Positions 1-8,488 of a DNA stretch of 41,432 bases are shown here, one piece after another. Source of the DNA: a bacterium CPR1 (GTDB taxonomy: Bacteria > Vulcanimicrobiota > Xenobia > Xenobiales > QWHO01); the NCBI GenBank assembly GCA_021404945.1, contig QWHO01000044.1, forward strand, positions 1-41,432, in the 5' to 3' direction. The position numbers and the translations under genes are program-made. Numbering within the stretch: position 1 is the stretch's first letter; every line of letters begins with the position of its first letter. Below the pieces are notes generated by a model. The model ran no database searches, had not been told where the DNA came from, and saw only the letters and a list, made by a program, of their open reading frames with translations.

Positions 1-1560
1 CTGCCTGGCCTGGGAAATGAGCTTCTCGCGCTCTGCCCTGAGATCTTCGAGCTGGGCTTGTAGCTTTACCCCCTCGGAGCTGGCCTCGTTCAACCGGGCT
101 TGAAGCTTCTGCTGCTCGGCTGCGGCCTCGTTCAGGCTGGACTGGAGCTTGTCGCGCTCGGCCTGGCTCTGGTCGAGCTTCTTCTGCATTTCCTGACGCA
201 GCTGCTCCAACTCACTGACGGCCGTGCTGGTCTGCTCCAGCCGAGCCAGATCTTCGTTGCGCACCAGGGCGATCTCGCGATGAGCCTGACGCTCCGCCTC
301 GAGAGCCGCCTCCAGGTCGACGGAGCGTTGCTCGAGCTGGGCCAGGCGCTCGTTGGCGAAGGCCAGCCGGGCCTCGCGCTCCTTGAGGTCGGCTTGCCGT
401 TGGGCCAGCTCATGCTGCAGGTGACGCAGCTGAGATTCCCCCCGCGTGATCACGCCCTCGAGCTCGCTGGTGCGCTGGCGGGTCTCGGCCAGGGCGCTGG
501 AGGCCGAGCTGGACGATTTTTCCAGCGTCACCGAGAGCTGGCGCATCTCGCCCAGCTCGCGGTCGGCATCAGCGAGCAGGTTGCCCAGCTCGCGGGCCCG
601 CTCCGACTGCGAGAAGGCGGCCTGCTGAAGCCTCTCGCTCTGAGCCAGCCGGCGCTCGAGCTCGCTGACGCTCGTCTTGGAGCGAGCCAGCTCGGCATCC
701 TGGGCCGCCAGGCGTCGCTGCATCTCCTGGCGCTCATTGCGTAGCTTGAAGGCTTCGCCCCTCAGGCCTTCCAGCTCGCCCTTGAGGCGGATGGGCTCCT
801 CCAGGGCCGTGGCCAGCTCGGCCTCCAACCGTCCGGTGCGGGCCGCGGCCGCCTCCAGCTTGACGCTCAGCTTGCCTTCCTGGGCTCGGGCCTCGGAGAG
901 CCGAGCCGCCAACCGGGTAAGCTCCTCGCGCGCCTCCTGGCCCATCGCCTCCAGGGCCGCAGGAGGCAGGGCCTCATCGTGCAGGCGGCGCTCTTCCTCA
1001 AGCTCTTCGATGCGCCGTTGGCGGGCCTCGAGCTCGTCGCTGAGCACTTGCTCGGCCTGTCTGGCGTGCTCGAGGTCCCTTTCCAGCTCGGCCAGCCGGA
1101 CCAGCCGGGCTCGAGCCTGCTCGAGCTCGTCCTGGCCCTGCAGCTTCTCGAGCTGGGCCTTGAGGCTCTTGCTCTCCTTCTCGCGCCTGGCCAGTCGCTC
1201 TATCAGATCAGCCAGCTCCTGGCGGCTGGCTTCCAGCTCCTGCTGGCGCAACTCGAGCTCTGCCCTGAGCTCCTGTGAGCCACCCCCTCCGGCCTCGAGC
1301 TTGGCTTGCAGGGATTTGAGCTTCTTGGCCCGAGCTTTGAGCTGCTCGTTCAGCTCCTTGTTCTGCTGCTCGAGCTTGAGGTTCTGCTCATCGAGCTCGT
1401 CGAGCTGGTCCTCGAGCTCGTCGATCTTGTCCTGGTTTGCCTCGAGCTTGTCCTCGAGCTCCTCCACGCGCTCATTAGCGCTGGCCAGGGCCTTCTTGAG
1501 GCGAGCTTCGAGCTCTCCGGTTTTGACGGCAGGCGCGGTCGGGCCCTTCTTAACGGCCAC
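1..1560 (-). CDS. Large coiled-coil protein, 3' end outside the window
   Basis: An open frame of 520 codons runs leftward from a GTG at 1560 and leaves the window without a stop. An in-frame TAG lies directly before the GTG and a GGGGGG run lies just before that, so the start is well bounded. After a short basic N-terminus (VAVKKGPTAPAVK) the protein is almost entirely Glu, Leu, Gln, Arg and Ala in heptad order, for example KIDELEDQLDELDEQNLKLE, with one break near GGGGSQ about 100 residues in. No enzymatic motif, signal peptide or membrane segment is visible. The pattern resembles SMC-like or filament-forming cytoplasmic coiled coils, but low-complexity coiled coils cannot be assigned by eye, so the function is unknown. 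Serine-rich and leucine-rich plus-strand frames over the same bases are shadows of this gene. It diverges from the GNAT gene at 1716. Confidence 0.8.
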   Translation of the reverse strand, partial: MAVKKGPTAPAVKTGELEARLKKALASANERVEELEDKLEANQDKIDELEDQLDELDEQNLKLEQQNKELNEQLKARAKKLKSLQAKLEAGGGGSQELRAELELRQQELEASRQELADLIERLARREKESKSLKAQLEKLQGQDELEQARARLVRLAELERDLEHARQAEQVLSDELEARQRRIEELEEERRLHDEALPPAALEAMGQEAREELTRLAARLSEARAQEGKLSVKLEAAAARTGRLEAELATALEEPIRLKGELEGLRGEAFKLRNERQEMQRRLAAQDAELARSKTSVSELERRLAQSERLQQAAFSQSERARELGNLLADADRELGEMRQLSVTLEKSSSSASSALAETRQRTSELEGVITRGESQLRHLQHELAQRQADLKEREARLAFANERLAQLEQRSVDLEAALEAERQAHREIALVRNEDLARLEQTSTAVSELEQLRQEMQKKLDQSQAERDKLQSSLNEAAAEQQKLQARLNEASSEGVKLQAQLEDLRAEREKLISQARQ

Positions 1561-1601
1561 CTACCCCCCAAATTCCCGTTATGGGTCGCGCAAGCATGGA
1601 G

Positions 1602-1630
1602 TTGAGAATCACACAATCCCAGCGTAAATT
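1602..1630 (+). promoter_or_regulatory. Candidate sigma-70 promoter for the GNAT/LuxE/LuxC operon
   Basis: TTGAGA at 1602-1607 is followed after 17 bases by TAAATT at 1625-1630, inside the AT-richer gap between the leftward coiled-coil gene and the rightward operon. The -35 matches the consensus at five of six bases and the -10 at four of six. The distance to the ATG at 1716 leaves a leader of about 80 bases. Confidence 0.4.
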
Positions 1631-1715
1631 TATTCAAGAGATTCGACCTTTCACTCCCTGGTCCTTTTCAGTCCTTCGAGGATTCCCAAGCATCACGGGA
1701 GAAGGCCCGGCCTGC

Positions 1716-2888
1716 ATGTCATTGACGCAATCTTGGAGCCTGTCCAAGGGACAGAGTGTCGCCATGAGACCGGCCGACGTGGCCGATCAGGAGGCCGTTC
1801 GCGGCCTCTATTTCGCCACCTATGGCGACCGCTACGGGCTGCCCGAGGTGGCCGATCCCGAGGAGACTCGGCGAGCCCTGACCAGTGATCAGGTGATCTG
1901 GTTGCTGGCCGAGCACGAGCAAACCGTCGTGGCCTCGCTGATCATCGCCATCGTGCCCGAGCACCGGCTGGCCAAGAGCTTTGGCGGCATCGTCCATCCC
2001 GACTACCGGGGCCAGAAAATCATGGAGCACATGCTGCGCCAGGCGCTCGAGCACCTGATGGTGGAGGGCGGCCCTTTCGACATGATCTACGCCGTGGTGC
2101 GCACCTTCATCTCGCTCGAGTTCCACAACGACCTCAAGAAGCTCGGCTTCGTGGACGTGGGCATCTTCCCCAATGTTCGCAAGGTGCAGCGTTACGAGAC
2201 CCATGGCCTCAAGGTCTGTCTGGGAAAGGAGGCTCTGCGGGCCAGAAGGCGTACCCCCCGGCTCATCCCGCAGGCCCACACCCTGTATGAGATCGTGCGC
2301 AGCCGACTGGACATCGAGCCCGCGCGGGTCGTTCCGGTGCGCCTTCCTACCGCTCCTCCCGGCCGCATCGAGCTGTCGGTGCGCAACGATGCCAGCGATC
2401 TTGAGAAGATCCGCTTTCTGCTCAAGACCACACGCAACATGGTCTACGACTTCTTCCCCCTGCACCAGCCCAATTTGATTCTGGCCGACAGCACCAGCAA
2501 GCTGCGCGCCTTCCTGAGCTTCCAGCCCAAAGACGGGCACGCTACCCTGGTGGGCCTGACCACGGGCGAGGCGAACCGGGCTCAGGTGCTCAACGCCGTG
2601 GGCGATCAGTGCGAGGCCATGGGCGTGGTTTACCTCGAGTTGCTGGTCAGCGCCTACGAGCCCGAGCTTCAGGCTCAGGCCTATCAGGCCGGGTTTTTAC
2701 CCTGTGCCTACTTTCCCGCCGCCCTGCTCAACCGGCAGGGCGAGCGGGAAGACTTCCTGGTGACTTCCAAGACTTTCGTGCCCCTGCACTTTCGGGGCCT
2801 GCGCCTGACCGAGGACTCCAAGCCCTTCCTGCTCGAGTTCTTCAAGCTTTACACCTCCAGCCTCTGGGAGGAGCTGATGGATGCCTGA
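1716..2888 (+). CDS. GNAT-family N-acetyltransferase with long C-terminal region
   Basis: A 390-residue protein. The N-terminal ~170 residues form a GNAT fold: MRPADVADQEAVRGLYFATY starts strand 1, and GGIVHPDYRGQKIMEHML at about 90-107 is the acetyl-CoA pyrophosphate loop, followed by FHNDLKKLGF. The second half (about 180-390) has weaker similarity and may be a second, degenerate GNAT-like domain. I chose the ATG at 1716 because GGGAGAAGG lies about ten bases upstream; the ATG at 1764 is an alternative. It is the first gene of an operon and overlaps the next gene by 8 bases, so it probably works with the LuxE/LuxC enzymes, perhaps as an acyl- or acetyltransferase on the same product. The substrate cannot be read from the sequence. 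Confidence 0.8.
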   Translation: MSLTQSWSLSKGQSVAMRPADVADQEAVRGLYFATYGDRYGLPEVADPEETRRALTSDQVIWLLAEHEQTVVASLIIAIVPEHRLAKSFGGIVHPDYRGQKIMEHMLRQALEHLMVEGGPFDMIYAVVRTFISLEFHNDLKKLGFVDVGIFPNVRKVQRYETHGLKVCLGKEALRARRRTPRLIPQAHTLYEIVRSRLDIEPARVVPVRLPTAPPGRIELSVRNDASDLEKIRFLLKTTRNMVYDFFPLHQPNLILADSTSKLRAFLSFQPKDGHATLVGLTTGEANRAQVLNAVGDQCEAMGVVYLELLVSAYEPELQAQAYQAGFLPCAYFPAALLNRQGEREDFLVTSKTFVPLHFRGLRLTEDSKPFLLEFFKLYTSSLWEELMDA

Positions 2889-4038
2889 GCGTGACCTCGA
2901 GCGCGCCGAGGCCCTGCAAAAGCGTCTCAAGGGGTCCACTGCCGCCCTGATCGGTGGCCGGGCCGCCTTCACGCTGCATCCGGGCGCCTCGCGTATGTTC
3001 CTGCGGGCTATGCGCGAGGCCTTCGCCCATCACTTCCTGCATTGTCCCCTCTATCGCGAGCACTGCCGGCGTCAGGGCTTCGTCCCCTCGCAGCTACGCC
3101 GCCAGGAGGATCTTCCCCGCATCCCCCACCTTTTCGTCAGCGTGCTCAAGGAGTATTCGCTTCTCACCGGACCCCCCGAGGCGGTCAAGCTGACCTTGAC
3201 CTCGAGCGGTACCGGGGGACGCAAGAGCTCGATCCCCCTCGACGGCGTCACCCTGCGGCGTATCCGCAAGATCGTGGCCCACGTCTACGGAGCGCTGGGC
3301 ATGCGCAATCGTCGCCGCACGAACTATCTCTGCTTCACTTATGACCCTGCCGTGGCAAGCGATCTGGGCACGGCCTTCTCCGACCAGCTGCTGACCTCGC
3401 TGACCCGAGTGCAGCAGGTGCATTACGCCATCCGCCCAGTCGAGCAGGGCTGGGAGCTCGACCGGGACAGTTGCCTGGAGGCCCTGGAGCGCTTCCAACG
3501 CACCCGCTACCCCTTGCGCATCCTGGGTTTTCCGGCCCATACCTGGGAAGTGCTGCGAGAGTGTGTCTGGCGCCGCGGAGCGAGCTTCAGCTTCGGTCCC
3601 CTCAGCTACGTGCTGACCGGCGGGGGCTGGAAGACGCTGCAAGACCGCGAGATCCCCCGCGACGAGTTCCGTGCCCGGGTGGCCGAGTGGCTGGGGATAC
3701 CGCGCCAGAACGTGCGCGACCTTTACGGCATGGTCGAGCACGGGGTTCCCTACACCGAGTGCGAAGCGGGCGAAAAGCACATCCCTCGCTATTCCCGCGT
3801 CTATGCGCGCCATCCGCGCACCCTCGAGTTGCTCGAGCCGGGCCGGGAGGGCCTGCTGCATTTCCTGACCCCCTATCTGCGCTCGTTCCCGGCCATCTCG
3901 CTCTTGACCACCGACCTGGGCCAGGTCGAGCCCGAGTGCGCCTGCGGGCGGCGCTCCCCCATCCTGCGCCTGTCGGGGCGCGGAGGCGTCAACAAGCATA
4001 AAGGCTGCGCCATCACCGCCCTGGAAGTGCTGACTTGA
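2881..4038 (+). CDS. LuxE-type acyl-protein synthetase
   Basis: A 385-residue member of the ANL (acyl-AMP-forming) superfamily that looks like LuxE. LuxE activates a fatty acid with ATP, holds it on a cysteine near its C-terminus, and passes it to the LuxC reductase. The adenylate P-loop LTSSGTGGRKS is at about 106-116, DLYGMVEHGVPYTEC is the later active-site motif, and the C-terminus ends in KHKGCAITALEVLT with Cys376, which fits the acyl-accepting cysteine of LuxE. Length matches the family (about 370-380). The ATG at 2881 has GGAGGAG seven bases upstream and overlaps the end of the GNAT gene; its stop overlaps the TTG start of the LuxC fusion by 4 bases, so the three genes are probably translationally coupled. 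Chain length and identity of the acid are unknown. Confidence 0.85.
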   Translation: MPERDLERAEALQKRLKGSTAALIGGRAAFTLHPGASRMFLRAMREAFAHHFLHCPLYREHCRRQGFVPSQLRRQEDLPRIPHLFVSVLKEYSLLTGPPEAVKLTLTSSGTGGRKSSIPLDGVTLRRIRKIVAHVYGALGMRNRRRTNYLCFTYDPAVASDLGTAFSDQLLTSLTRVQQVHYAIRPVEQGWELDRDSCLEALERFQRTRYPLRILGFPAHTWEVLRECVWRRGASFSFGPLSYVLTGGGWKTLQDREIPRDEFRARVAEWLGIPRQNVRDLYGMVEHGVPYTECEAGEKHIPRYSRVYARHPRTLELLEPGREGLLHFLTPYLRSFPAISLLTTDLGQVEPECACGRRSPILRLSGRGGVNKHKGCAITALEVLT

Positions 4039-6689
4039 GTCACTACCTGTTCGGCGAGATCGTGCGCCAGAGCGAGCCGCTCGACGCCGAGCAACTGGGT
4101 GAGGTGATCGAGCGGGCCCGGATAGCACAGGAGCGGCTGGCCGAGGTTCCCTTGCTGGAGATCGTGGAGTTGCTCGACCGGCTCAGCCGTCTCTGGGCCC
4201 GCCCCCGCTTCGACGGCCGAAAGCTGGCCCTGGAGCACCTGCCCGGCCTGGTGGGTTTCTCTCCACAGATGGTGGAGCAGGGTCTGGAGACGCTGGTGCA
4301 GCTGCTGGCTCGGCCCAACCTGCTGGCCAAGCTTCGCTACGAGCTGGGCCAGCCCGAGGCGCTGGACCGCTGGATCTGGCGTCCCGGCTATCAGGGCTAT
4401 GTGCGCGCGGCCCCCCTGGGCGTGGTGGTGCACATCTCCCCCGGCAACGTTTTTCTTGGGGCGGTCGATTCCCTGGTGCACGGCCTTCTGACCAAGAACG
4501 CCAACATCCTGAAGGCGGCCTCGGTAGATCCGTTCTTTCCGCTGCTCTTCGCCCGCAGCCTGAAGCAACTCGACCCCTCGGGCCAGGTGGCCGGGTCCTT
4601 CGCAGTGGTCTCCTTCGACGGTCACGATCCGGCCCTTCAGAAGGTCGTCAAGGAGAAGGCCGACGGATTGCTGGTGTGGGGCGGAGCGAAGGCCCTGGAG
4701 GCCTGGAGCGGCGGCCTCGCGCCCGGCCTTCGCCTGGTAGGTTATGGGCCGCGCCTGTCGCTGGCGCTGGTCACCTTCGCCTATCTCGAGAGGGTGGGGG
4801 TGGAGGAGGCAGCCAAACGCCTGGCCCGCGACGTGGTGATGTGGGAGCAGCGCGCCTGCGGCTCGCCCCAGTCACTCTTTCTGCAGTTGCCCGATCCGGG
4901 CCCACAGGAGGATCGGGTGCAGAGCTTCCTGGCGGCGCTGGGTCAGCACCTGGACGAGCTGGCGCAGGAGTTTCCCCAGCCCGAGCTGAGTCGCGACGAG
5001 GAGATCGAGCTGCTCAAGGAGCGCGAGATCGCCTCCTTCGGACAGCTGGTGGGGGATTCGTTCGAACGCCACGGGGCCACCTGGAGCCTGCTCTGGCGCA
5101 ACAGCCTGGACCGGCTGGGCTCGCCCCTGAACCGCTGCCTGAGCATCCACCCTTTCACCCGCCTGGCGGAGGTCGCCGAGGCGCTGCGTCCCTACAAAGC
5201 GGTACTTCAGAGCCTGGGCGTGGGCGCTTTGAGCGTGGAGCTGCGCGAGGTGGCCAATCGCCTCGCTCCGCTGGGGGTGACCCGCTTTACCGAGCTGGGC
5301 CGAATGCACACCGGCAAGATGGGATCGCCCCACGACGGCACCTTCCAACTGGCCCAGCTGCTGCGCTGGAGCAGCATCGAGTCGGCCCCCGAGCGCTTCG
5401 ACGTGGGCCGCCGCCTGGACCCCACCCCGGCCCGGTCCGAAAAGAGCGAGCGCCTGCTGAACCTGCTCGAGTATGCCCGCGACCGCTCGCCCTTTTACCA
5501 CGAGCGCCTCAAGGAGATCGAGCTGGACCAGCCCGGGGCGCTGCTCGAAATCCCTCTCCTGACCGGGGCCGAGATTCGCGCCAACACGCCTCCGGTGGGC
5601 CAGGGGTTGCTGACCGGGCCCTTCGAGGGGGCCTACGTCTTCGCCAGCGGTGGCTCCACCGGGGCCCCCAAGTTCTCGCTTTACACCTACGAGGAATGGA
5701 ACGAGGTGACCGACATTCTGGCCTCGGTCTACGAGGTGGCCGGGCTATCGAGCTCGGACGTGGTGGCAAATTTGTTCATGGCAGGCAATCTGTGGACCTC
5801 CTTTCTGGCCGCCAGCGAGGCGCTGGGCAAGATCGGCGGGGTGACCCTGCCCATCGCGGGGAACGCTGAGCTTGCGCTGGTGATGCGCTACCTGGACATG
5901 TTCCGTCCTACCGCCATGGTGGGGTTGCCTTCCGTGCTGATCCAGATCGCCGAGACAGCCGAGCGCCAGGGGCTGCAGCTCAAGATTCCCCGCATTCTCT
6001 ATGGCGGAGAGCATCTCTACCGGGAGGCGCGCGAATACCTGGGCCGGGTGCTCGGGGCCGAGACGGTGCTCTCGGCCGGCTACGCCTCGGTGGACGGCGG
6101 CCCTATCGGTTACCAGTGCCCCCACCTGACCGGAGGGGTGCACCACCTGCTCTACCACTCCCAGTATCTCGAGCTGCTCGATCCGGCCTCGGGCCGTCCG
6201 GTCGAGCCGGGGGAGGTGGGGGAGGTGGTGATCACCTGCCTCAACCGCCGGCTGCTCCCCTTGATTCGCTATCGCACCGGCGACATGGCACGCCAGGTCG
6301 AGCACGATTGCGCCTGCGGCCGACGCACCCCGCTCTTCGAGCTCAAGGGCCGGGCCGACGACGTGGTGCGGGTGGGCACCGTGAGCGTCTACCCCGAGGA
6401 CGTGGCCGCCGCCCTGGACGCGGTCAGCGGGCTGAGCCACCTGTTCCAGCTGGTGGCTACCCGCGAGGGCGCGGCCGACAGCCTGACGGTGAAGGTGGAG
6501 AGCGCCTCGGACGGGGCCGAGCTGGCCTCCAGGGCGCGTGAGAGCCTGCTCTCGCGCTCGGGAGAGCTGGAGGAGGCCCTGCGCGAGGGGTGGCTGCGTC
6601 GCCTGGAGGTCGAGCTATTACCCCCCGGCGAGCTGCCCCGCATTCCGCGCACCGGGAAGATCCGGCGGGTGGTGGACCAGCGGGCGTGA
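4035..6689 (+). CDS. Acyl-CoA reductase (LuxC) fused to a PaaK-like adenylate-forming ligase
   Basis: An 884-residue two-domain enzyme. Residues about 40-440 are a LuxC-type NADPH-dependent acyl-CoA/acyl-enzyme reductase: APLGVVVHISPGNVF contributes to the nucleotide-binding fold and Cys275 in WEQRACGSPQSL fits the thioester-forming nucleophile. Residues about 455-884 are a phenylacetate-CoA ligase-like ANL domain: P-loop FASGGSTGAPKFSLY at 536-550, YRTGDMAR, GRADDVVRVG, and a C-terminal IPRTGKIRR lysine motif. LuxC is normally a stand-alone protein of about 480 residues, so the fused ligase is unusual. The combination could activate an acid and reduce it to an aldehyde within one polypeptide, much as carboxylic acid reductases do, or handle a second acid beside LuxE. 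The start is TTG, overlapping the luxE-like stop (TTGA). No luciferase (luxAB) is present in the window. Confidence 0.85.
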   Translation: MSHYLFGEIVRQSEPLDAEQLGEVIERARIAQERLAEVPLLEIVELLDRLSRLWARPRFDGRKLALEHLPGLVGFSPQMVEQGLETLVQLLARPNLLAKLRYELGQPEALDRWIWRPGYQGYVRAAPLGVVVHISPGNVFLGAVDSLVHGLLTKNANILKAASVDPFFPLLFARSLKQLDPSGQVAGSFAVVSFDGHDPALQKVVKEKADGLLVWGGAKALEAWSGGLAPGLRLVGYGPRLSLALVTFAYLERVGVEEAAKRLARDVVMWEQRACGSPQSLFLQLPDPGPQEDRVQSFLAALGQHLDELAQEFPQPELSRDEEIELLKEREIASFGQLVGDSFERHGATWSLLWRNSLDRLGSPLNRCLSIHPFTRLAEVAEALRPYKAVLQSLGVGALSVELREVANRLAPLGVTRFTELGRMHTGKMGSPHDGTFQLAQLLRWSSIESAPERFDVGRRLDPTPARSEKSERLLNLLEYARDRSPFYHERLKEIELDQPGALLEIPLLTGAEIRANTPPVGQGLLTGPFEGAYVFASGGSTGAPKFSLYTYEEWNEVTDILASVYEVAGLSSSDVVANLFMAGNLWTSFLAASEALGKIGGVTLPIAGNAELALVMRYLDMFRPTAMVGLPSVLIQIAETAERQGLQLKIPRILYGGEHLYREAREYLGRVLGAETVLSAGYASVDGGPIGYQCPHLTGGVHHLLYHSQYLELLDPASGRPVEPGEVGEVVITCLNRRLLPLIRYRTGDMARQVEHDCACGRRTPLFELKGRADDVVRVGTVSVYPEDVAAALDAVSGLSHLFQLVATREGAADSLTVKVESASDGAELASRARESLLSRSGELEEALREGWLRRLEVELLPPGELPRIPRTGKIRRVVDQRA

Positions 6690-6743
6690 GCCGGTAAGAT
6701 TCTGGCCCGGTTGAGGCTCGCTCCCGCAGGCCCGCCGGGCTGG

Positions 6744-6833
6744 CTACTTCTTCTTGTCTGCCTTGGCTTTCTTTTGGGCTTCTTTCTGCTTCTGGCTCTT
6801 CTCTTTGTCCTTTTTGCCGCCTTTGTCTCCCAT
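6744..6833 (-). CDS. 29-residue lysine-rich small protein
   Basis: A very short but well-supported gene. The ATG at 6833 is preceded by GGGAGGT seven bases upstream, and a promoter-like pair sits about 30 bases further upstream. The product starts MGDKGGKKDKEKSQKQKE and ends DKKK, with 14 lysines in 29 residues, no hydrophobic stretch and a net positive charge. Small proteins of this general make-up are familiar as hypothetical proteins in several bacterial phyla, but I know no function; nucleic-acid or ribosome binding is only a guess from charge. It is convergent with the LuxC fusion gene. Confidence 0.7.
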   Translation of the reverse strand: MGDKGGKKDKEKSQKQKEAQKKAKADKKK

Positions 6834-6863
6834 GTGAGCTACCTCCCTGAAGTATCTACCTGA

Positions 6864-6892
6864 AGGATAGCCAACCTTTTCCCTGCTGCCAA
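6864..6892 (-). promoter_or_regulatory. Candidate promoter for the small lysine-rich gene
   Basis: Read on the minus strand, TTGGCA (6892-6887) and TATCCT (6869-6864) are separated by 17 bases and lie about 30 bases before the ATG at 6833. The -35 matches at five of six positions, the -10 at four of six. Confidence 0.45.
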
Positions 6893-6944
6893 CCTCGGCC
6901 GGAATCTTTCTGATGCCGGCTGGCTCTCTGGGCGAGACGGCCGC

Positions 6945-7196
6945 TTAGCTGCGGGAGCGGGTTCTCAGGGCCACGTTGCCGACCACCAGGTTCGACCCCA
7001 GCCGGGCGATGCCGCCACTCTGCTCGGGAGAGTGCAGTGTGCTGGTCTCGGCGCGAGCGACGGCCTCGCTCACCAGCTGGCGCAGCTCAGCCACCGGGCG
7101 GGTGGTCTGGGATTGGAGCAGCGCGTTCAGGCCGATTACCCCCCGGGCGCTGGCCGCTTCCAGGAAACCGATCAGGGCTCCGCCCAGCCAGGCCGG
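6945..7196 (-). pseudogene. Coding-like 3' extension after an in-frame amber codon
   Basis: Directly after the TAG at 7199-7197 that ends the upstream helical protein, the same frame stays open for 83 codons to a TAA at 6947-6945. The translation (PAWLGGALIGFLEAA... to ...NVALRTRSRS) has the high third-position GC and the residue mix of the genes around it and continues the helical character of the protein before it. It has no convincing start or ribosome-binding site of its own. I read it as the original C-terminus, cut off by a single-base nonsense change, by recoding of TAG, or by a sequence error. Confidence 0.55.
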
Positions 7197-8474
7197 CTAA
7201 CCGGTCTGCTCGAGCAACTCCCGTCCCACTCCCACCAGCTTGGCCCCGCTCTCAAGCCGTCGAGTGACGAGGTAAGCGCCCACCCGGACGCTCTCCTCGC
7301 TCTTCAGGCAGCCCGACCGCAAGAGGCTCTCGGTCAGTTGCCCGGCGCTCAGATGTTCAGATTGAGCGAGCACGGTGGTGGCTACGGCCGGGTTGGCAGG
7401 ACACAGGTCCTGCAGTTCGCGCGCGGTCTGGCCCTTGGGACTGAGCTGCAGAGCCGGCCACAGCTGCTCCAGAGCCTTCGGCTCCAGCACGGCGAGTCGG
7501 GCCAGGGCCAGCGATTCTTCTTCGCTCTCCGCCCGGACCGGACCCGGATTGTGATCCGCCAGGATCTTGAGGGCCACCGGCACCTGGCAGATGGGGAAAG
7601 GTTGGCTCAGGAGCTTGTCCACCCGCTCCACGAACTCACTGGTGGAAATCAGGTCGGCGAACAGGGATGCGTCCGCGCTGCGGTCCAATTTCGCCAGAAT
7701 ACCCACTGTCCGGGTCGCCAGCGAGGGCACCTGCGTGCAGGCCCGATGGCAAGCGTCAAGAAGCACGGCCGGGTTGTCCGTCTCGCGCCCTCGCGGCCCC
7801 AGCATCCCCTGACAGGCCAGGCGGAGCGTGGCTTCGGGCAGCTCGCTCAATCGCTCCACTCGGGGACCCTGGATCAGCTCGGAGGCGCATTGATAAAGCC
7901 AGTTTCGTTGCTCGGGCGTGACCTGCTCGCCGAACAGGCGGCCTTCCCAGCTTTCCACCGCATGGTGCTGGCTCCACACGGCCTGCAGCCCCTCCCGGGC
8001 CGGGCGGGTGAGCTCGGGCTGGCTGTAGAGCTCATTGAGCCGCCGTTGCTCTTGATCGAAGGGCCGGGTCGCCTCGTTGCAGTTTCCCCGGCTGGCCAGG
8101 GCCCGATCTTCGGCGCTCCGGCGCTGGACCAGGAGCGAGCGGGCCCTCTCCATCAGGGGGCGCCACTCGTCTGGATCAAGATGGCTCAATTGCTCTCGGG
8201 CCAAGCCGGTGACCCGCTCGGCATCGTGGCTCGCAAGCAGGCCGAGCGGCGCAGCTGCCAGGAGGTGCTCGACCGCTTCCAGCGTCCGGCCAGGCCGGAG
8301 CAACCTGGTCAGGGGCTGGCTCCCCTCCGCCAGGCCGTCCAGACGCATCTCCTCCGTCGGGTTCAGGAGAGATGGGGGAGTTGGGAGATGCCAGGAGATC
8401 AAAGGGTTTGCCTGGGGGCCGCGAAGCCGGTCAACCTGGTTAAGGGGAAGACCGGCTGCCGACAGCGCAGTCAT
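7197..8474 (-). CDS. Uncharacterised helical protein, possibly truncated by an amber stop
   Basis: A 425-residue soluble protein without signal peptide or membrane segment, predicted by eye to be mostly short amphipathic helices, as in HEAT- or TPR-like solenoids. No catalytic motif is visible and I do not recognise the family. The start could be the ATG at 8474 (MTALSAAGLPLNQVDRL) or the ATG at 8495 (MSRKSGVM); neither has a strong ribosome-binding site. The open frame continues further upstream, but there it overlaps accB, so longer starts are unlikely. The reading frame ends at a TAG after LLEQTG and then stays open for another 83 codons (see 6945-7196). It is divergent from accB, and the two upstream regions overlap. 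Confidence 0.65.
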   Translation of the reverse strand: MTALSAAGLPLNQVDRLRGPQANPLISWHLPTPPSLLNPTEEMRLDGLAEGSQPLTRLLRPGRTLEAVEHLLAAAPLGLLASHDAERVTGLAREQLSHLDPDEWRPLMERARSLLVQRRSAEDRALASRGNCNEATRPFDQEQRRLNELYSQPELTRPAREGLQAVWSQHHAVESWEGRLFGEQVTPEQRNWLYQCASELIQGPRVERLSELPEATLRLACQGMLGPRGRETDNPAVLLDACHRACTQVPSLATRTVGILAKLDRSADASLFADLISTSEFVERVDKLLSQPFPICQVPVALKILADHNPGPVRAESEEESLALARLAVLEPKALEQLWPALQLSPKGQTARELQDLCPANPAVATTVLAQSEHLSAGQLTESLLRSGCLKSEESVRVGAYLVTRRLESGAKLVGVGRELLEQTG

Positions 8475-8488
8475 GACCCCGGATTTTC

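Noticed and set aside
677-1627. Long serine-rich plus-strand reading frame, and a leucine-rich one at 979-1278
   Set aside because: Their composition is the expected complement of a Glu/Leu coiled coil on the minus strand, whose frame is longer and has a start with a purine-rich run.
6690-6743. Terminator between the LuxC fusion and the small lysine-rich gene
   Set aside because: GC-rich complementary pieces (GCCCGG, CCGGGC) are present but no stable stem with a T-tract could be drawn.
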